Origin: Blasia pusilla
Taxonomy: Eukaryota > Marchantiophyta > Marchantiopsida > Blasiales
Assembly: GCA_050084515.1 (NCBI GenBank)
Contig: CM114274.1
Coordinates: 22,072,001-22,136,000, forward strand
Length of the DNA: 64,000 bases
Direction: 5' to 3'
Shown: positions 1 through 12,310 of the stretch, in pieces
How the letters are laid out: each line of letters starts with the position of its first letter
How positions within the stretch are numbered: position 1 is the first letter of the stretch
Notes under the pieces: model-generated
The model's database searches: none
Seen by the model: only the letters and a program-made list of their open reading frames with translations
What the model was told of the DNA's origin: nothing
Translations under genes and position numbers: made by a program

Positions 1-73
1 TAACTTAGGTGGAGGTTGGTATATGAGTCGAGGACAAGGCTAACTTAGGTGGAGGTTGGTATATGAGTCGAGG
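1..73. repeat. 40-bp tandem repeat, two copies
   Basis: A 40-bp unit beginning TAACTTAGGTGGAGG runs at 1-40 and is repeated from 41 to about 73, where the copy diverges after GAGTCGAGG. It sits at the window edge, so more copies may lie upstream. It is part of the CACTA subterminal region. Confidence 0.8.
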
Positions 74-741
74 GTGTAGTCATGAGGCCATGACAGACAC
101 GTCACTCAGATGACGTGGAATAATAACACATCATCAGTGACATGGACTATTTAGTGTGATGTGTCATTGATGACATGGACTACTGCTGTGACATGTCATT
201 GATGATGTGGACTTGAGTACAACTCATATAGTCATATGTGTATATTTTTCTAGTTACCACCAACGACTCCTTAAGTCATGGTTGGTGCGCAAAAGTTCAG
301 AATATCCTATCAAAATGCACCAAGTGTACTCCATACAGTTATAGTTGGCAACTCATGTAGTCATTTTATTTTATTGAAATGGTGGTATGGACTCATGTAG
401 TCATGTACTATGACTAGAAGAGTAGAGTTAGAAGAGTCCTATAGAAGCGGACATAATTGGTTTAATCACAAAGATATGACTATGTCAGTAGCGGAAACTA
501 TGTAGTCATTGCAACAGAACCGCATGAGTCATACAATTATGACTAGAGAGAACTTGAAGCTTACTACTTCAGTTTTTGATCCGTATTGTGCTAGTTATAT
601 TGATATGGCTAGTGGGAATATAAATTTTGGATATTTTGGAATATTTATTATGCATTTTGATTGCTGCAAGAATTAATGGGTCTGAATTATTGAAATCCTC
701 TTTTCCATTTATATGGTGAACACTTAAGCATTCACCTTAGC
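1..741 (-). mobile_element. CACTA element 1, subterminal repeat region
   Basis: This stretch has no gene. It is dense in short motifs of the type GTCAT, ATGACTA and GAGTCAT in both orientations. The same motif family fills the region just inside the CACTA terminus at 19065, so I read it as the subterminal (transposase-binding) region of a CACTA transposon whose tip lies left of the window. The associated genes follow on the minus strand at 1483-8829. The region ends where LINE sequence begins at about 742. Motif content is seen directly; the role as binding sites is known for En/Spm and inferred here. Confidence 0.6.
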
Positions 742-1482
742 ACATGTATTTTATGAGCTAGTCTAATCTCTTCATACCTTTGACATGTAACAAACACATG
801 CTATTCATCCTCAATATTTTCTCTGTCACATAACCTACAAATTCGTTCATTTCTATCAATATTAAACCATCGTCCTTCCTCAACTCTTAGCCTATGAGAC
901 CCATTTCTATGTCGTGCAATAATATGACGTAAGAACGTGGAGATCCCCGCAAGTAGGTATCTTTGTTCACAATATACAAGCATAGGATTATCATGAAGTT
1001 GATAAAACTCAATCAGGTGCCTGGGTTGCTCCAAATAATGTTGAAAAATTGTTTCAGTAGATGCTTGCAGAGTGCCATCGGTTTCAAGTCCCAATCCTGT
1101 TCCGCCACATTCCACTTTAAAGACCAAGTCACCACATCCGCCATCCATCCTATGGAACGTGTGGCTCGCAAAGCTTGATGAGGGAGGTGAGAAATATCAA
1201 GAGATCTCACCCTTCCGATGTAAGTGATGGTCAAGTAAAGAGCTTCAGCCTCTAGACGAAGATAACTTGTTTTCGCAAGAAGAATAGCATACGGAGTTTG
1301 GTTTCTTACACCTAATTCTTCTTGTAGAAAGATCTTTTGCACCCTCTCCACGCGCTCCCAACCTGTCTTCTTACAACTAGGGCTCCAAACTTGGGTCCCA
1401 TATAAGACCACCGACAACACTAAGCTCCTAAATAAGAACTTCCTAAGACCCCAAGACACAAGATAAGCTCTTTTACACCGGA
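742..1482 (-). pseudogene. LINE ORF2 C-terminal fragment (copy 1)
   Basis: A minus-strand remnant of the same L1-type LINE found at 28-30.6 kb and 8.8-9.3 kb. Shared segments include VQKIFLQEELGVRNQT, HQAL-ATRSIGWMADVV and the zinc-binding C-terminal segment with ICRLC. It lies in two frames (1528-1013 and 1148-801). Comparison with the 28-kb copy shows a one-base deletion just after the SNPGT segment near 1015. The 3' part is missing: similarity stops at about 742. The 5' junction at about 1482 abuts CACTA TNPA-like sequence resembling 20.7 kb, so the LINE lies inside CACTA element 1. Confidence 0.8.
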
Positions 1483-4400
1483 ACTTATCTCTTCCACCAA
1501 AACCTGATATAACTCCTGGTCCAAGCACCTCCTACTCAACTTTGGCTTGGTGAGTAATACATGATCACCAATTCGCAACTAAAACAATACACAGGAATTT
1601 AGTTAGAATCAATTCAAATTCTTCCCACATGTATTTGCACCATTAACCTGAAAATAAAAAACTTCTATGGTATACCTGTTTGAAAGACCATCCCCATTTC
1701 GGAAGATGATGCGAAAAGTTCACACGTCCTTGACGATGATTTGACTGTCCACAACAAGAAATATCATTATCGTCATATAAACCTTGAATAGAAGAGGCCA
1801 TTATAGATGAGAGAAATTACCTTATTTCTTTTCTTAGACGATCCTAATCTGATTTCACTTTCTTGCTCATTCAAACCATCAGATTGTAGCCTAGACTTCA
1901 GTCTTTTGGCTGGTGATGATTTGGCTTGGCTGTCCATACTCAAGTTTTATGCACATTATGCACGCCAAAGTCCATTTAACGTTGTAGGAAGAAATGACTA
2001 TTTTTTTGTCGATAGATTGAAAACTACGCCAAAGACAAATTCATTATGCCAAGGATGACATACTTACAAGTGATTCGAGTATCACCATCTACATTTTCTG
2101 TGGAACTTTGCCTTTTGTTGCTCCGTTCTGGCACTTCTAAAAACAATCCAAGTAATTATATTAGAAGACCCTACATCTAGTGAAGCTAAACTCACTCCTT
2201 ACCATCAGATTGTGTAGTTGCCATTGCCTCTTTTTGTGTGGAGATCTTCCTCTTCCTTGATTGTAAGGCTTCAGACGTTGGTATAGGTTCAACAATGACT
2301 ATCAGTTACTCAAAATAAAAAAGTTAATTCTGAAAGACTCATGCTGGAAAGGACAAGTAGTTATAACCATAGAAAATCGAGGGCGGAAGAATGAGAATGG
2401 GCTACCTGATGTGAGCTTCTCATCCCTTGTTGTATATGGTTGAGAATTGGATGGCAGGGAACTAGAAATCTGGTGTGGTGTTGAAGACACATCCTTTGAA
2501 GTAAGCTTGAACACCATTTCCATGAGTACACATAATGCTTTGTTTTGCTGTTCCATGTGCAACTTCACATAATTCAAATCTGCGCTCCACTTCTTTTCCA
2601 CTTCTTCCAATTGAATAGTGACTATGGATTCCACACTCTGCATATATAATCCAACAATCAATTAGGTACAAAAAAACAATGGTTTTGTAATTATACAGCC
2701 AGATCATACCATGATACTAACTCCATAATTCAACCTGATTAAGGATATGATACTAACTCCATGACCCAATCAGATGAAGGTCATGATACTAGCCATGTCA
2801 AGCCAACGGGTAAGAAAAGAGTTATGCATTTATATTTACCGATGAACTCAATTGTGTGGAACCTGGTTGTTTAGGCAACTCATCTCTCTCCATAGATTCT
2901 AGCCCCGTGCCCAAGGACTCATTTGAGGTACGTTGTTGCACCTGCACATGCTCTTTAAATACATAGATTATTAATTTCACGCATGTGAAAGGCGAAGGAA
3001 TACCATTTGGCATGAGCTCACATCTAGGTTTTAAGTTCTACCCCTTCCTAATGGAGACATCACGAGTCCACAAATCACGCTTTGTGCAACTCTGCCGTTC
3101 TCCTATAAATATACCACCATCCCAATTCTCAGATGTCAAGAATCTAGGGCCGACGATTATAAACTCACCAAAATATATCATCTATAAACAAATCAGATGA
3201 CCTAGAAATATGTTAACTATCAAATCAATTTGTTTGGGTATAAATTCCGTATCATATCATATCATATCATATTTAATAACTTCCAAAATAGAGACTCGAG
3301 AATTGAGTAGCCACATGAACATAGGTGTGGAAAATACCACATTTTCATCACTCTATAATTGAGGTCGTCGCGTGCAAGAATACAACAACCTACTCAATAT
3401 ACAATTTTAAACTCAAAACCAAGTGAGAAGTTACCTGTAGATGCACTTGCTTGCGGGGTCAAATTTTCAGATGGGCTTGGTGTTGCGCAAGATTGAGACG
3501 TACTACGGTATAATTGGTCATCCGTATTCTCGTTGGCCAATGGAGGTGCCAACGGTGTTGGGGCGGCGGTTGGGATGGCCCATCTCCCTAATGTCCACAA
3601 AAGAAATACAAGTAGCTAGTTAGACTTCCAAGTAATCAAATTTCCATGTGCAAAACAAGAAAGGGCATAATAGTAAGCCTACTTACCCACGAGGATGGGA
3701 TGGTCATGGATGATTGAGCTCCATTGGTCCATGATGGCTGAAAGTGACTCCCATAACCCATTGGTGATTGCATCATCATAGGTACCCACCACGGCATCTG
3801 GATTTCTGCCCATGGGGGTGGAGGAGGGGGATATGCTTGCAAAGGCATTCTAGGTTGTGATGGAGTTCCGTCCATGGGCTACACATGTAAGTAAATTTGT
3901 AAGTAAACTAAACTAGAGAGCATTTGATGAATAAAGATTAGTGAAGTCATAATGACACGTTTCTACCACTTAGTTTTTACATACCAATCATACATATAGA
4001 GATAGTTGAATATTCCTCCATGACTACAATTACATTATCGCATCATTTGTATTGGTGGAATTTCGTACACTTCCGTATTTTGGTGGTTTGATTGGACGCT
4101 CCTTTGCTTGAGGCTATTCAAAACAGACATCTCATTGTAAGTTAACACAGTATTCATAATTTTGAAATCTGAAGAGAGTAACAAAACAAAAAGATGTGAA
4201 GAGAAAGTACCCTCCCCTCCTCCAGCCACAAGTCGTCATCCTCTTCAGCCCCCACGAAGTCCATCTCAAGGAGTGGATTATAATAGGGGTCTTGGGAATC
4301 ACTATCTGGACAATCTTTTCCAGTCTCCTCAGGGATTACACTTTGGTTAGTGGCCTTCTCCTCCAACCGTAAGCTGCGTCTTTGTGGAAGAGAAGGATTC

Positions 4401-4890
4401 CAAAATCGCAATGGCTTGCGCTCCTTCACAACCCTTGGAGCAACAAACCTTCAAAATATGATCACACAAATTCTGTCATATTTCCTAATGTACAACCACA
4501 ATATGAACAAATAAAGCAAAAGATAAAAGTTATCCAAGATCATACTTACCAATCCTTCAACCCACCAAACAACTCCGCCTCTTTGGCCTTTCTCTCTCTC
4601 ACTATGTGATTCCTTTCTTCTTTGTATGGATTAGGACTTTGTTGAACATTATCTACACGATCCCAATATGAACTCTGATTGGATTCCACGTTCTCATCAG
4701 TCATATCAAGTACACCGTTCCAAGTGCCTCCCTCTCTCTGTAGACAACAAGTTAGCAAGAAAAACATCTAACTTGACGGCAATTTGAGAGTTATACTTGC
4801 TGCCACAGAGTTTCATCCATTATGCCCAACAACACAAGAATTCACTTACATCCTTGTAATAGAAGTCATTTACTTGAATCCTACAAAAAA
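1483..4890 (-). pseudogene. TNPA-like accessory gene of CACTA element 1 (degraded)
   Basis: Downstream of the Tnp2 gene on the same strand is a series of open pieces at 4767-4546, 4429-4154, 3875-3636, 3600-3394 and 2661-2302. They match in order the pieces of CACTA element 2: a charged N-terminal part with an acidic stretch (AEEDDDLWLEE), a proline/tryptophan/methionine-rich segment (AYPPPPPPWAEIQMPWW), and a coiled-coil-like segment (QLEEVEKKWSADL) homologous to one at 21.8 kb. The last piece, about 1483-1560, resembles 20.7 kb. I see no counterpart of the globular domain at 22539-23015 of element 2. The product would be the DNA-binding partner that works with Tnp2 on subterminal repeats. 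Exon limits are not resolved. Confidence 0.5.
3251..3272. repeat. (ATCAT)n microsatellite
   Basis: Four uninterrupted copies of the pentamer ATCAT lie in an apparent intron or spacer of the CACTA accessory gene. Confidence 0.8.
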
Positions 4891-4940
4891 AAACACAATG
4901 GTGAGTACCAAAGATACAACTATGAATGAATCTAATTTGA

Positions 4941-7900
4941 TTATGAGTTATTAGAGTTTGAATCGACGTCTTCTATCATATCGCATACATGGACTATAGG
5001 CACCTGCTGCACATCCACCCTAGCAGCTTCCATTTCTGCATCACTTAGGACTCTAGCTCCTAAGGTTCTTGCATCTGGTAGATTCTTTGGTTCCATGCAT
5101 GTGGCATGGAAGGTGGGCAAGTCATTACAAGCTCCATCTATTGACTCTAAGTCATCAAAATAAACCCTCCGAGCTCTAGCTTTCTTCCTCATTACCACTT
5201 TTCATTCTCCACCCTCATCAGCATCTCCAGAAAACACTTGATGCACTTGTGATGGGAAAACAAATGGCTGGTGATCTAATGGCTCTTATGACCTCAAGTT
5301 GGCCAAGAGAAAACCCTCCTTATCCAAATTCATGGACCTTACTCTCGAATCCCAATCTGCTTTAACCCACCGCCCTCGCATTAGTATTATGGGTTGTTGT
5401 ACAATCCCATAATCAAGTAAGAGAATATCAACCAATACCCCAACATACGAGTATAAACAATTATGGTTGGAACTTTTTTCATCAACAAATACTACACCTA
5501 TTCCACTATCATAAGTGGAGAAGGGTGTCGCACCACTTGGCCCTTCTACCCTGTAATGGTTTCCGTAGGCTTTCATACTCTTGAATGATAATGCTCTACT
5601 ATTAGGGCATATAGCTAACGATAGTAGGTGAGCTTTAGGATCTTTTGAGTTGTCAATTTCATCTTGTGTAATGGCAGGGCGGATCCACTTTTCAAAAGGA
5701 ATGTCTCTCGAACATGACAAATATTTCCTGTTCAATAACAATGTTAATGGTATTAGTACATTTTTTTGTACTTAATGTATCAATACCAAAATAATATACA
5801 CTTTGAGAGTCTAAACCGTAATTAACATAACTATAACCTTGAAAAGCATATATCGGAGAGTTTTACCTTTGCTAATCAACCATGATCTTTGTATTATGCA
5901 ACACATAATGATGTGCCAAGTTAATCATTTCTCGCAAAAGTTGAATTGGAGTGCCTGCACCTTCTAGCTCCTCACCAACAACCCTCTCTTCCTCCCCATC
6001 ATCCCACACTCGCATTCGCACGTCTTCAAACCTTTTCATATACTCTATCACAAACCATAATGCCTCGTCCTTCACATACCCTTCTGACATACACCCCTCT
6101 TGTCGCAACCCTCATAACCAAACAACAACAAATACGCGCCAAGCGAAACATCAGAACTCAAAGGAACTCACGCCGCGAGGTTTGCGCTTTGGAGAGGCGT
6201 TTGGAAGAGTCTCTTGGAAAAGTCTAAGAGACGAAACGCGGAACAGAGTTGTGCATTTCATGCGTTAGTGGTCGCGACCAGGAAACCTAGACCAAACGCG
6301 AGCCGAGACTTGAGGTGAGTTGAGTCTTGGGAGGTTGGTTGCCAAAGAGGTGAGAACCAGTTTGGAACACGACTAGCGTTTGGGAGAATTTGACTGTGTT
6401 TAGAACCATAACGTTGAGATCCGAGATGCATTCGAAACAAGTAAGGGCGCGTTGGAAAGCTGATCTTTAGACGCTTTCAACGCACCAAAGATCTTAGCAA
6501 GCGCATGAGTACAGGCTGAGATATTGGCCAAAAACGATTGAGAGAGCAATCGGGTTGAGGGCCAATTGGAGAGGCCCGGGTGTCTTTCCCTAAATGTAGG
6601 GGGCCCCGGGAGATCCCCAGAAGTACTAGTAAGGGGAGTACCTTCTCTGAGATGTCTCGGGAAACAAAACCCCACTTTGGATGCCAAATAGCGTTTCAGA
6701 GGCGCGGGATGGAACGGGAGTTTGGCGCGGAGACCCGAAACCCAAACCTGATCCAAGGGAGTGGACTTTGTACGCCACACTTGGATTCCAACTCGAGATT
6801 CACTTCGTGCGAGTCTTGGTGAGGAACTCATTGGATGTTCATCGGACAGTTGGAACCGCTAGGCGCGAAATGCCGTTTCAGGTTCCTGAACCGACCAGAA
6901 AGTCTGTCCCAAGTCTTTCGAGACTTGCCCGTGTTGAAAACCGCGAAACTAGGAAGGTTGAGCTTGAAGAGAGAGTTTGAGACGAGAACTCGGAAAGTAA
7001 TCTAGCTGATTGATCCAAGACCCGACTAACCGAAGTGCGTGTTTGGATGCAGATCAACGTTGAGAGCGTGACCTACTGAACGCACGCTTCTACAACAAAC
7101 AAGATTAACGTTGAAGGAGAGTAGGCGCACGACACCTCTGGCCTAGCTTTAGACCATACATATTTCTTCATGTACCCCATATACCGCTCCATTGGATACA
7201 TCCACCGACATGCTACTGGCCCACACATGTCCAATTCTTCTATGATATGAATCAACAAATGTGTCATCACGTCGAAGAAAGATGGAGGGAAATGAATTTC
7301 AAAGAGACAAAGGGTTATGGCAGTCTCTTCCTCGAGTTTGGCGAATAAAGCTAGATCATACACCTTTATACACATCATTCTAAAAATGCCGGATAATCTA
7401 ATAACCACTATTCTCACATGGTCCTTCAGAAGACCACGGATGCAATAAGGAAAGACTTGTTGAATGAAAACATGGTAATCATGTGATTTCATATTGCCCA
7501 ATTTTCGATTAGCCACCTGCTTGGAGAGTTCTCCACAATATCCAGATGGCACCTTCAAGTTCGGAATCCTTGAAAGGAAAGTGTTCAAGTCACGGGGAGA
7601 TAGACAATAATCGAAAATTGGTTTAAACAAAACTTGGGGTCTACTAGGATGGGGTTGCAACCACAAATGGGATCGAATCCCACGGGCCTCCAGATCTCTC
7701 CTTACTTTCACAATATCTTTCACTCCAAATAAGGTCTTGACTAGATTATCAACGATATTCTTCTCAATGTGCATTACATCTAACATATGATGTATAAGCG
7801 AATTCTGATTGTATCGACAAGGAAGCATGGACATCTCACGACTTGAACATAATAGCTAATATCCACAATCAAATGAAACAAAAGCTATCCTCCTATATAG

Positions 7901-8829
7901 CCACTATTTCATAACATAAAGAATAGAAAAAAGCGAGAGGAAGCAGGATACTGGCCGGTAAGGCAACGAATATAGACTACTCAGTCTTTTCACCCCAGTT
8001 CTCTTGTAGGGATCAGTGGGGCCGTCTTCACAACCCCCACTCTGATCATATGTATGTTTTTCATTTTCCCATCCAATAATCTCTTTAGAAAGTAGTCTAG
8101 GCACGCGTGGTCTAAGTTCAGCACTCCTGTTGAAATGAGATCCATACCTACAGGTCCTCCATGGATGGCTCAATGGGAGATATCGACGATGACAGTCGTA
8201 TATGGGCTTGCCACAAGACTTTGAAAAATCGGAATCCACTCGACGCGCGCATATAGTACATCCTAGTTTTCCACCATGGCTCTGCCCTCCTACAATTCCG
8301 TATGTCGGGTAATCATTTACGGTCAATACTAAGGTAGCCCTAAACATGAAGTTCCAGCTTCCGTCTACCTTCTAAACGTCATGAAATTGAACCCCTTTCC
8401 ACATTTCCAGAAACTCTTCTACTAGAGGAAGCAAGTATGTGTCTATGTTTTTCCCATTTACACTCTCCTTTCCTGGTATGATCAAAGAGAGCATCACAAT
8501 GTTTTTTTTTGTCTGGAGCCACGGAGGCAAGTTATAATTAACAAGGAGCACGGCCCATGTTGAGCACGAACTCGACTTGTCTGAAAATGGATTCACTCCG
8601 TCCAAAGCTAGCCCAAACCTCCAATTCCTCTTCTCCTCGGAAAATTCTGGATATAAGTTGTCCATATGGCGCCATGCCTTGCAATCAACTGTATGCCTTA
8701 CTAAGCCATCCTTGCTTTGGTTCAAGGGGGCCCAGGTCAACAATTCAGACAACGTGCTGCATCTAAGCATACGTCTCATCTTAGGTATGGTAGGAAAATG
8801 CCTTAATACCTTACATGGTACCAACGTTT
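4941..8829 (-). pseudogene. Tnp2-type CACTA transposase (interrupted)
   Basis: Encodes the transposase of CACTA element 1, which would cut the element at its ends. The reading runs from 8829 down. The Transposase_21 part lies at 8824-8372 (WRFGLALDGVNPF, YLLPLVEEFLEMW), 8347-7904 (VNDYPTYGIVGGQSHGGKLGC) and 7834-7073 (HHMLDVMHIEKNIVDNL, SHDYHVFIQQVFP, WMYPMERYMGYMKKYVW). It resumes at 6108-5872 (EGYVKDEALWFVIEYMKRF), followed by a DUF4216 segment at 5741-5286 (YVGVLVDILLLDYGI, MRGRWVKADWD) and the C-terminus at 5198-4941. A solo LTR splits it after the ARPE motif. The N-terminus is lost at 8829 against LINE sequence. Introns probably separate some pieces. Not functional as it stands. Confidence 0.88.
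6101..7134 (+). mobile_element. Solo LTR of a Ty3/gypsy family, 5-bp target duplication
   Basis: The insertion begins TGTCGCAACC at 6101 and ends GCGCACGACA at 7134, giving the TG...CA ends of an LTR and a TGTCG/CGACA terminal inverted repeat. It is flanked by CCTCT at 6096-6100 and 7135-7139. It separates two halves of the Tnp2 reading frame. The minus strand of its right end matches the LTR starts at 61571 and 61759 (CCTACTCTCCTT..AACGT, AGCGT.CGTTCAGTAGGTCACG), so it belongs to the family at 59.9-64 kb but in opposite orientation. No internal retroelement sequence remains, so unequal recombination between two LTRs is inferred. Confidence 0.9.
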
Positions 8830-9257
8830 CTTGTATATTGTGAACAAGGATACCTACTTGCGGGGATCTCCTCGTTGTTACGCCATATTATTGCACAACA
8901 TAGAACTAGGTCTCATAGGCTAGGAATTGAGGAAGGACGATGGTTTAATATTGATAGAAGTGAACAAATTTGTGGGTTATTTGACAGAGAAAATATTGAT
9001 GATGAAGAGCATGTGTTTGTTAAATGTCCAAGGTATGAAGAGATTAGACTAGCTCATAAAATAGATGTGGAGAATTTATATTCTTTACTACAGCTAGTGC
9101 CTTATGATTTAGGTTTTTATATTAGGGACGTCATTATTCATCGCTCAAGTGCTCTAGGCAGTAGGTAGGAGAAGGTCTTTAGGATCTTGTTATGGGTCAG
9201 TGAATGAATGACTTGTTATGTGTTTTTCAACCTTTTGACCATTTGGGTCCCACGGGC
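8830..9257 (+). pseudogene. LINE ORF2 3' fragment (copy 3)
   Basis: A 5'-truncated piece of the LINE family on the plus strand. It starts inside the segment CTTGTATATTGTGAAC and encodes the C-terminal zinc-binding region (WFNIDRSEQICGLF, DDEEHVFVKCPRYEEIRLAH) up to the stop after SALGSR at 9168, then the 3' UTR. The 3' end reads TTTGGGTCCCACGGGC, identical in its last bases to the 28-kb copy at 28001. Its left edge abuts Tnp2 of CACTA element 1. One cysteine of the usual C-X2-C pair is replaced (ICGLF), consistent with decay. Confidence 0.85.
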
Positions 9258-11090
9258 CTCTTTACTCCTTGCAACTATCAATCTTTTGGTTCAATTTTCG
9301 TCTCGTGTGATCACATTTCTCAGTGGCATAGAGAATGGTGAAACCAAGTTGTCAAACGCACAACAGTCCATGTCATACTTTGTGCAGCCATTCATGTGCC
9401 CACATCATCAAATGATGTAATGAAAGTCTTCGGCTACCATGAGTGACGAGCCTTTTGTTTTGTTGTGGAAAACCTCCTTATGGATGAGTATTGATGCCTT
9501 CTGCAAGAAGAGTCAACAATCATTTAAAGGCATTTCCTTTTGCCTTTCTTTTGCCCCTTATTGATGAGTATTTGATGCCTTTTGCAAGAAGAGTCAACAA
9601 TCCATAATGTCAACCATATATTCAGAGAAGTTAAACCTTGAAGGGCACCGGAGTCAATTGAGACCATAGTTAGAGTCTTTATTTGAACCTTTCATTGAGA
9701 TGAAATTGCTACTTCTGGTCAAATTATCTGCCAATGGTTCTCCAATAATATTATCCCTGGGCACAACTTACTGTAGACTTAGACAGGCAATGTGAAGAAA
9801 ATTAGGCTCACATGGAGAGTGATGGAAGAATGTTTGTAGTGGTCTTATGATGTCTACTTGTTTTTCTCCCCCTAGAAAAAAGAGGTTATTTTAGGCCCGA
9901 ATGTGGTCCACTTGCTGCTTTCTTCTAAAGATTTCGTGAATTTTAGAGAAAACAAAAATTTCAAATATGTGAACGAGCTTTGAAGAGAGGAGGCGGATTC
10001 TGCCCTTTCTTTTGAAGAGAGACTCTTCTCTCTTCCTCTCCTCTCTTTCTCTCTCCTGCCAGAATACCAGCCTTCCGTTGGATCCCGCGGTAAAGTTGGG
10101 CATGCGTCAAGGCCGTGTGCCAAACCGCTCCCATTCGTCGCGTCGAATCCACGTCGAGGCTGCAAGAGGCCTCCCAGAGGCCCGCACCTATCTCAGATGC
10201 GGGCCAAGACCCGTGATAGTGGATTGCACACGGGCATAAGAAGGTCCGGCCTATCCCGTGCGTGGGCTATAACCCATGTCCCATTAGCCAATCCCAAATT
10301 GCCACGTGGCACACTAACACTTGTTCTTCATGCTCGCACTCGGCCCGCGTTTGGCTCCCTTCTCACAAACCCCCTGACCACACGTGACAATCGGTTATTG
10401 GTTGAGGCTTAGTGCGAACTCCTTTACATACCCCTAAAATAGGTTTAAATGTAATACCCACAATCTAAGGGCCAACAAGTGGGGCCCAAAATGCTCATAA
10501 GTGGGGTATTATGCCCTAACTAACCTACATTCCATCATTTCCTTCATATGTTCCTCCTCTTTTCTTTGAAAGTAGCATTAGTTTTGGATTAGGCCCCAAA
10601 TTTTGATTGGTGCCTTAAGAGCTTAGGGCTTTCAAGATAGCTAGGAATTTTTGGTAGATCCAATGTGTGCCTTTGGGGATAGTTAGATTTTTTTAATGAT
10701 ATTTGCGCTCCTTGTTGTGTCTTACATACTAGGTGAGAGGTTGTGAGTGTGGAATTCACTTATGTCACTTAACTCATTTGGTGATTTTTTATTCATGATC
10801 TCGAGTTCAGATTTGTTTTATTGGGTTTCCTTAACACATTGGGATGTGGATCGAGAAGGTCAAGGAAACTTATTTGAGCGCCCATATACTCCCTTTGAGT
10901 GCTAAACCCTAAACCTAAATCCCACATTCCATCATTCACGTTTGTGTAGACAAATCGAGCCATTGTTATAGTTGTTGTCTCCATCTTTGGATTTATTTTG
11001 TTGGTTGTGTAGGAAATCTTCTTGTCTTCTTCCTTGGATTTATATGTTAAGTAGGGCTAAGTCTTCATAGACGGGAGATAATTGAATGGA
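9258..11090. other. Unassigned sequence, no recognisable gene
   Basis: No convincing reading frame. The part at about 10040-10420 is clearly richer in G and C than its surroundings and holds two ACGTG-core motifs (CCACGTGG near 10302, CACACGTGAC near 10379) after a pyrimidine-rich tract at 10015-10058. It could be an old LTR or promoter, but no terminal repeats or target duplications were found. The rest is AT-rich spacer. Confidence 0.4.
9483..9602. repeat. Direct repeat pair, about 40 bp, 80-bp spacing
   Basis: The segment GATGAGTATT(T)GATGCC followed by TT(C)TGCAAGAAGAGTCAACAATC occurs at 9483-9521 and again at 9563-9602 with three small differences. The spacer is pyrimidine-rich. Probably a local duplication. 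Confidence 0.75.
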
Positions 11091-12310
11091 GTCTAGCAAT
11101 AGTTTCAAGAGACAAAGAGTCAATTCCAGTAATGACTTCAACATGGTTATCAGAAAGGCTTGGCTAGAGTGGGTTTTCCAGCTTATATTAGATAAGAGAC
11201 GACCCTACATCCGAGAGGTATGGATTTTTTTAATGCCTTGACCTTGGAATTGTAAAGATTGTCTATGAGAGTTTCAAAGACATGGAATTGGGAAGTCGAT
11301 GCCAGAGAGGCCAAGAAGTTAAGTGCATTTTATGCCCAACAAGACGTTGACTTGGGTATCAATCTCAAGACATACAAGAAGGAGAAGCCCATCGTTACAG
11401 AGGCAACGCTACTAGAAATATTATCTGCAAAGCTTAAAAAATACTCAACATCTTTTTGAGGGACATAACAATTCAATGGAGAAGGTATTGGTAGTTCCAC
11501 GTGGATGTATGTGGATTTTAACAAGGATGTAGTAGTAGGAGTTGATCTTGAGGATACATTGGGCTCATGTTTATACGAAACTGTGTATCTTTGTAAAATC
11601 AACCAAATCCTTGGCTTTAGTGAAGATATTTACTATTGTATGAAGGTGTTTAAGGAAGCATCTCGGTTATATTCAAGACAATCAATGATGTGTGAGGATA
11701 TGTTTGCTACTATTCTACATCAAGGGATGGTTCCTATGGTGGGAATGTTGATCTAGCATCCACCGAGTGCCATCTATCCACATTGGAATGGTGGGTACCT
11801 TGAAAATTGGATGCAAGCTTGCCATATCTTGAAGAACAGAGGGGCGAGTTTAGGATCGTTGTAGAAGATCAAATGTCATCAAGCTTGTGGTTGCCCTGCT
11901 TCTTATCATAGAGACTATCCATAAGCGTAGAGTTTTTCATACAAACCTGAATGCTAGGAACATTGTCAGCCATTTTGGATCCAACTCTTAGCCATACATC
12001 ACGGCTGGAGATTGGGAAATTTTTTTATGGGATGATGAGTACTTAGTCTTGCCTTAGAGATGATGGCCCTAGGAACAAGAAAAGAATGTTGGGCTTATAA
12101 CATCGGAGTTGATACTAGGGCCTAAGAATCTTCTTTGTAGCATAGCCACATAAATGTGTGCCATAGGAATGATTGTGAAAAAATTGAGCTATGTGACATA
12201 CAACCTCGTTGTCAAGGATGGTCATACGAATGTTGGATGGACTGATTTGGAAAGGATTAAAAAGTGGGCATTAGCTCCAAACCCCTCTCATCGCAAAAGC
12301 CTATAGTATA
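11091..12310 (+). pseudogene. Unidentified decayed coding stretch
   Basis: Protein-like sequence can be followed on the plus strand through several frame changes: a segment containing WLEWVFQLILDKRRPYIREV near 11160-11225, an open piece at 11259-11459 (FYAQQDVDLGINLKTYKK), and one at 11505-11756 (GVDLEDTLGSCLYETVYL). Beyond 11756 the same composition continues with stops (PHWNGGYLENWMQACHIL). I do not recognise the family. The spread of protein-like composition over about 1 kb with stops and shifts suggests an old gene or transposon fragment rather than a live gene. Confidence 0.3.

Noticed and set aside
1-73. Tandem repeat considered as a CRISPR or satellite array
   Set aside because: Only two adjacent copies without spacers, in a eukaryotic transposon end. 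A longer satellite cannot be judged at the window edge.
5946-6268. Plus-strand open frames opposite Tnp2 and into the solo LTR
   Set aside because: They are shadows of the minus-strand transposase and cross the LTR boundary, so they cannot be genes.
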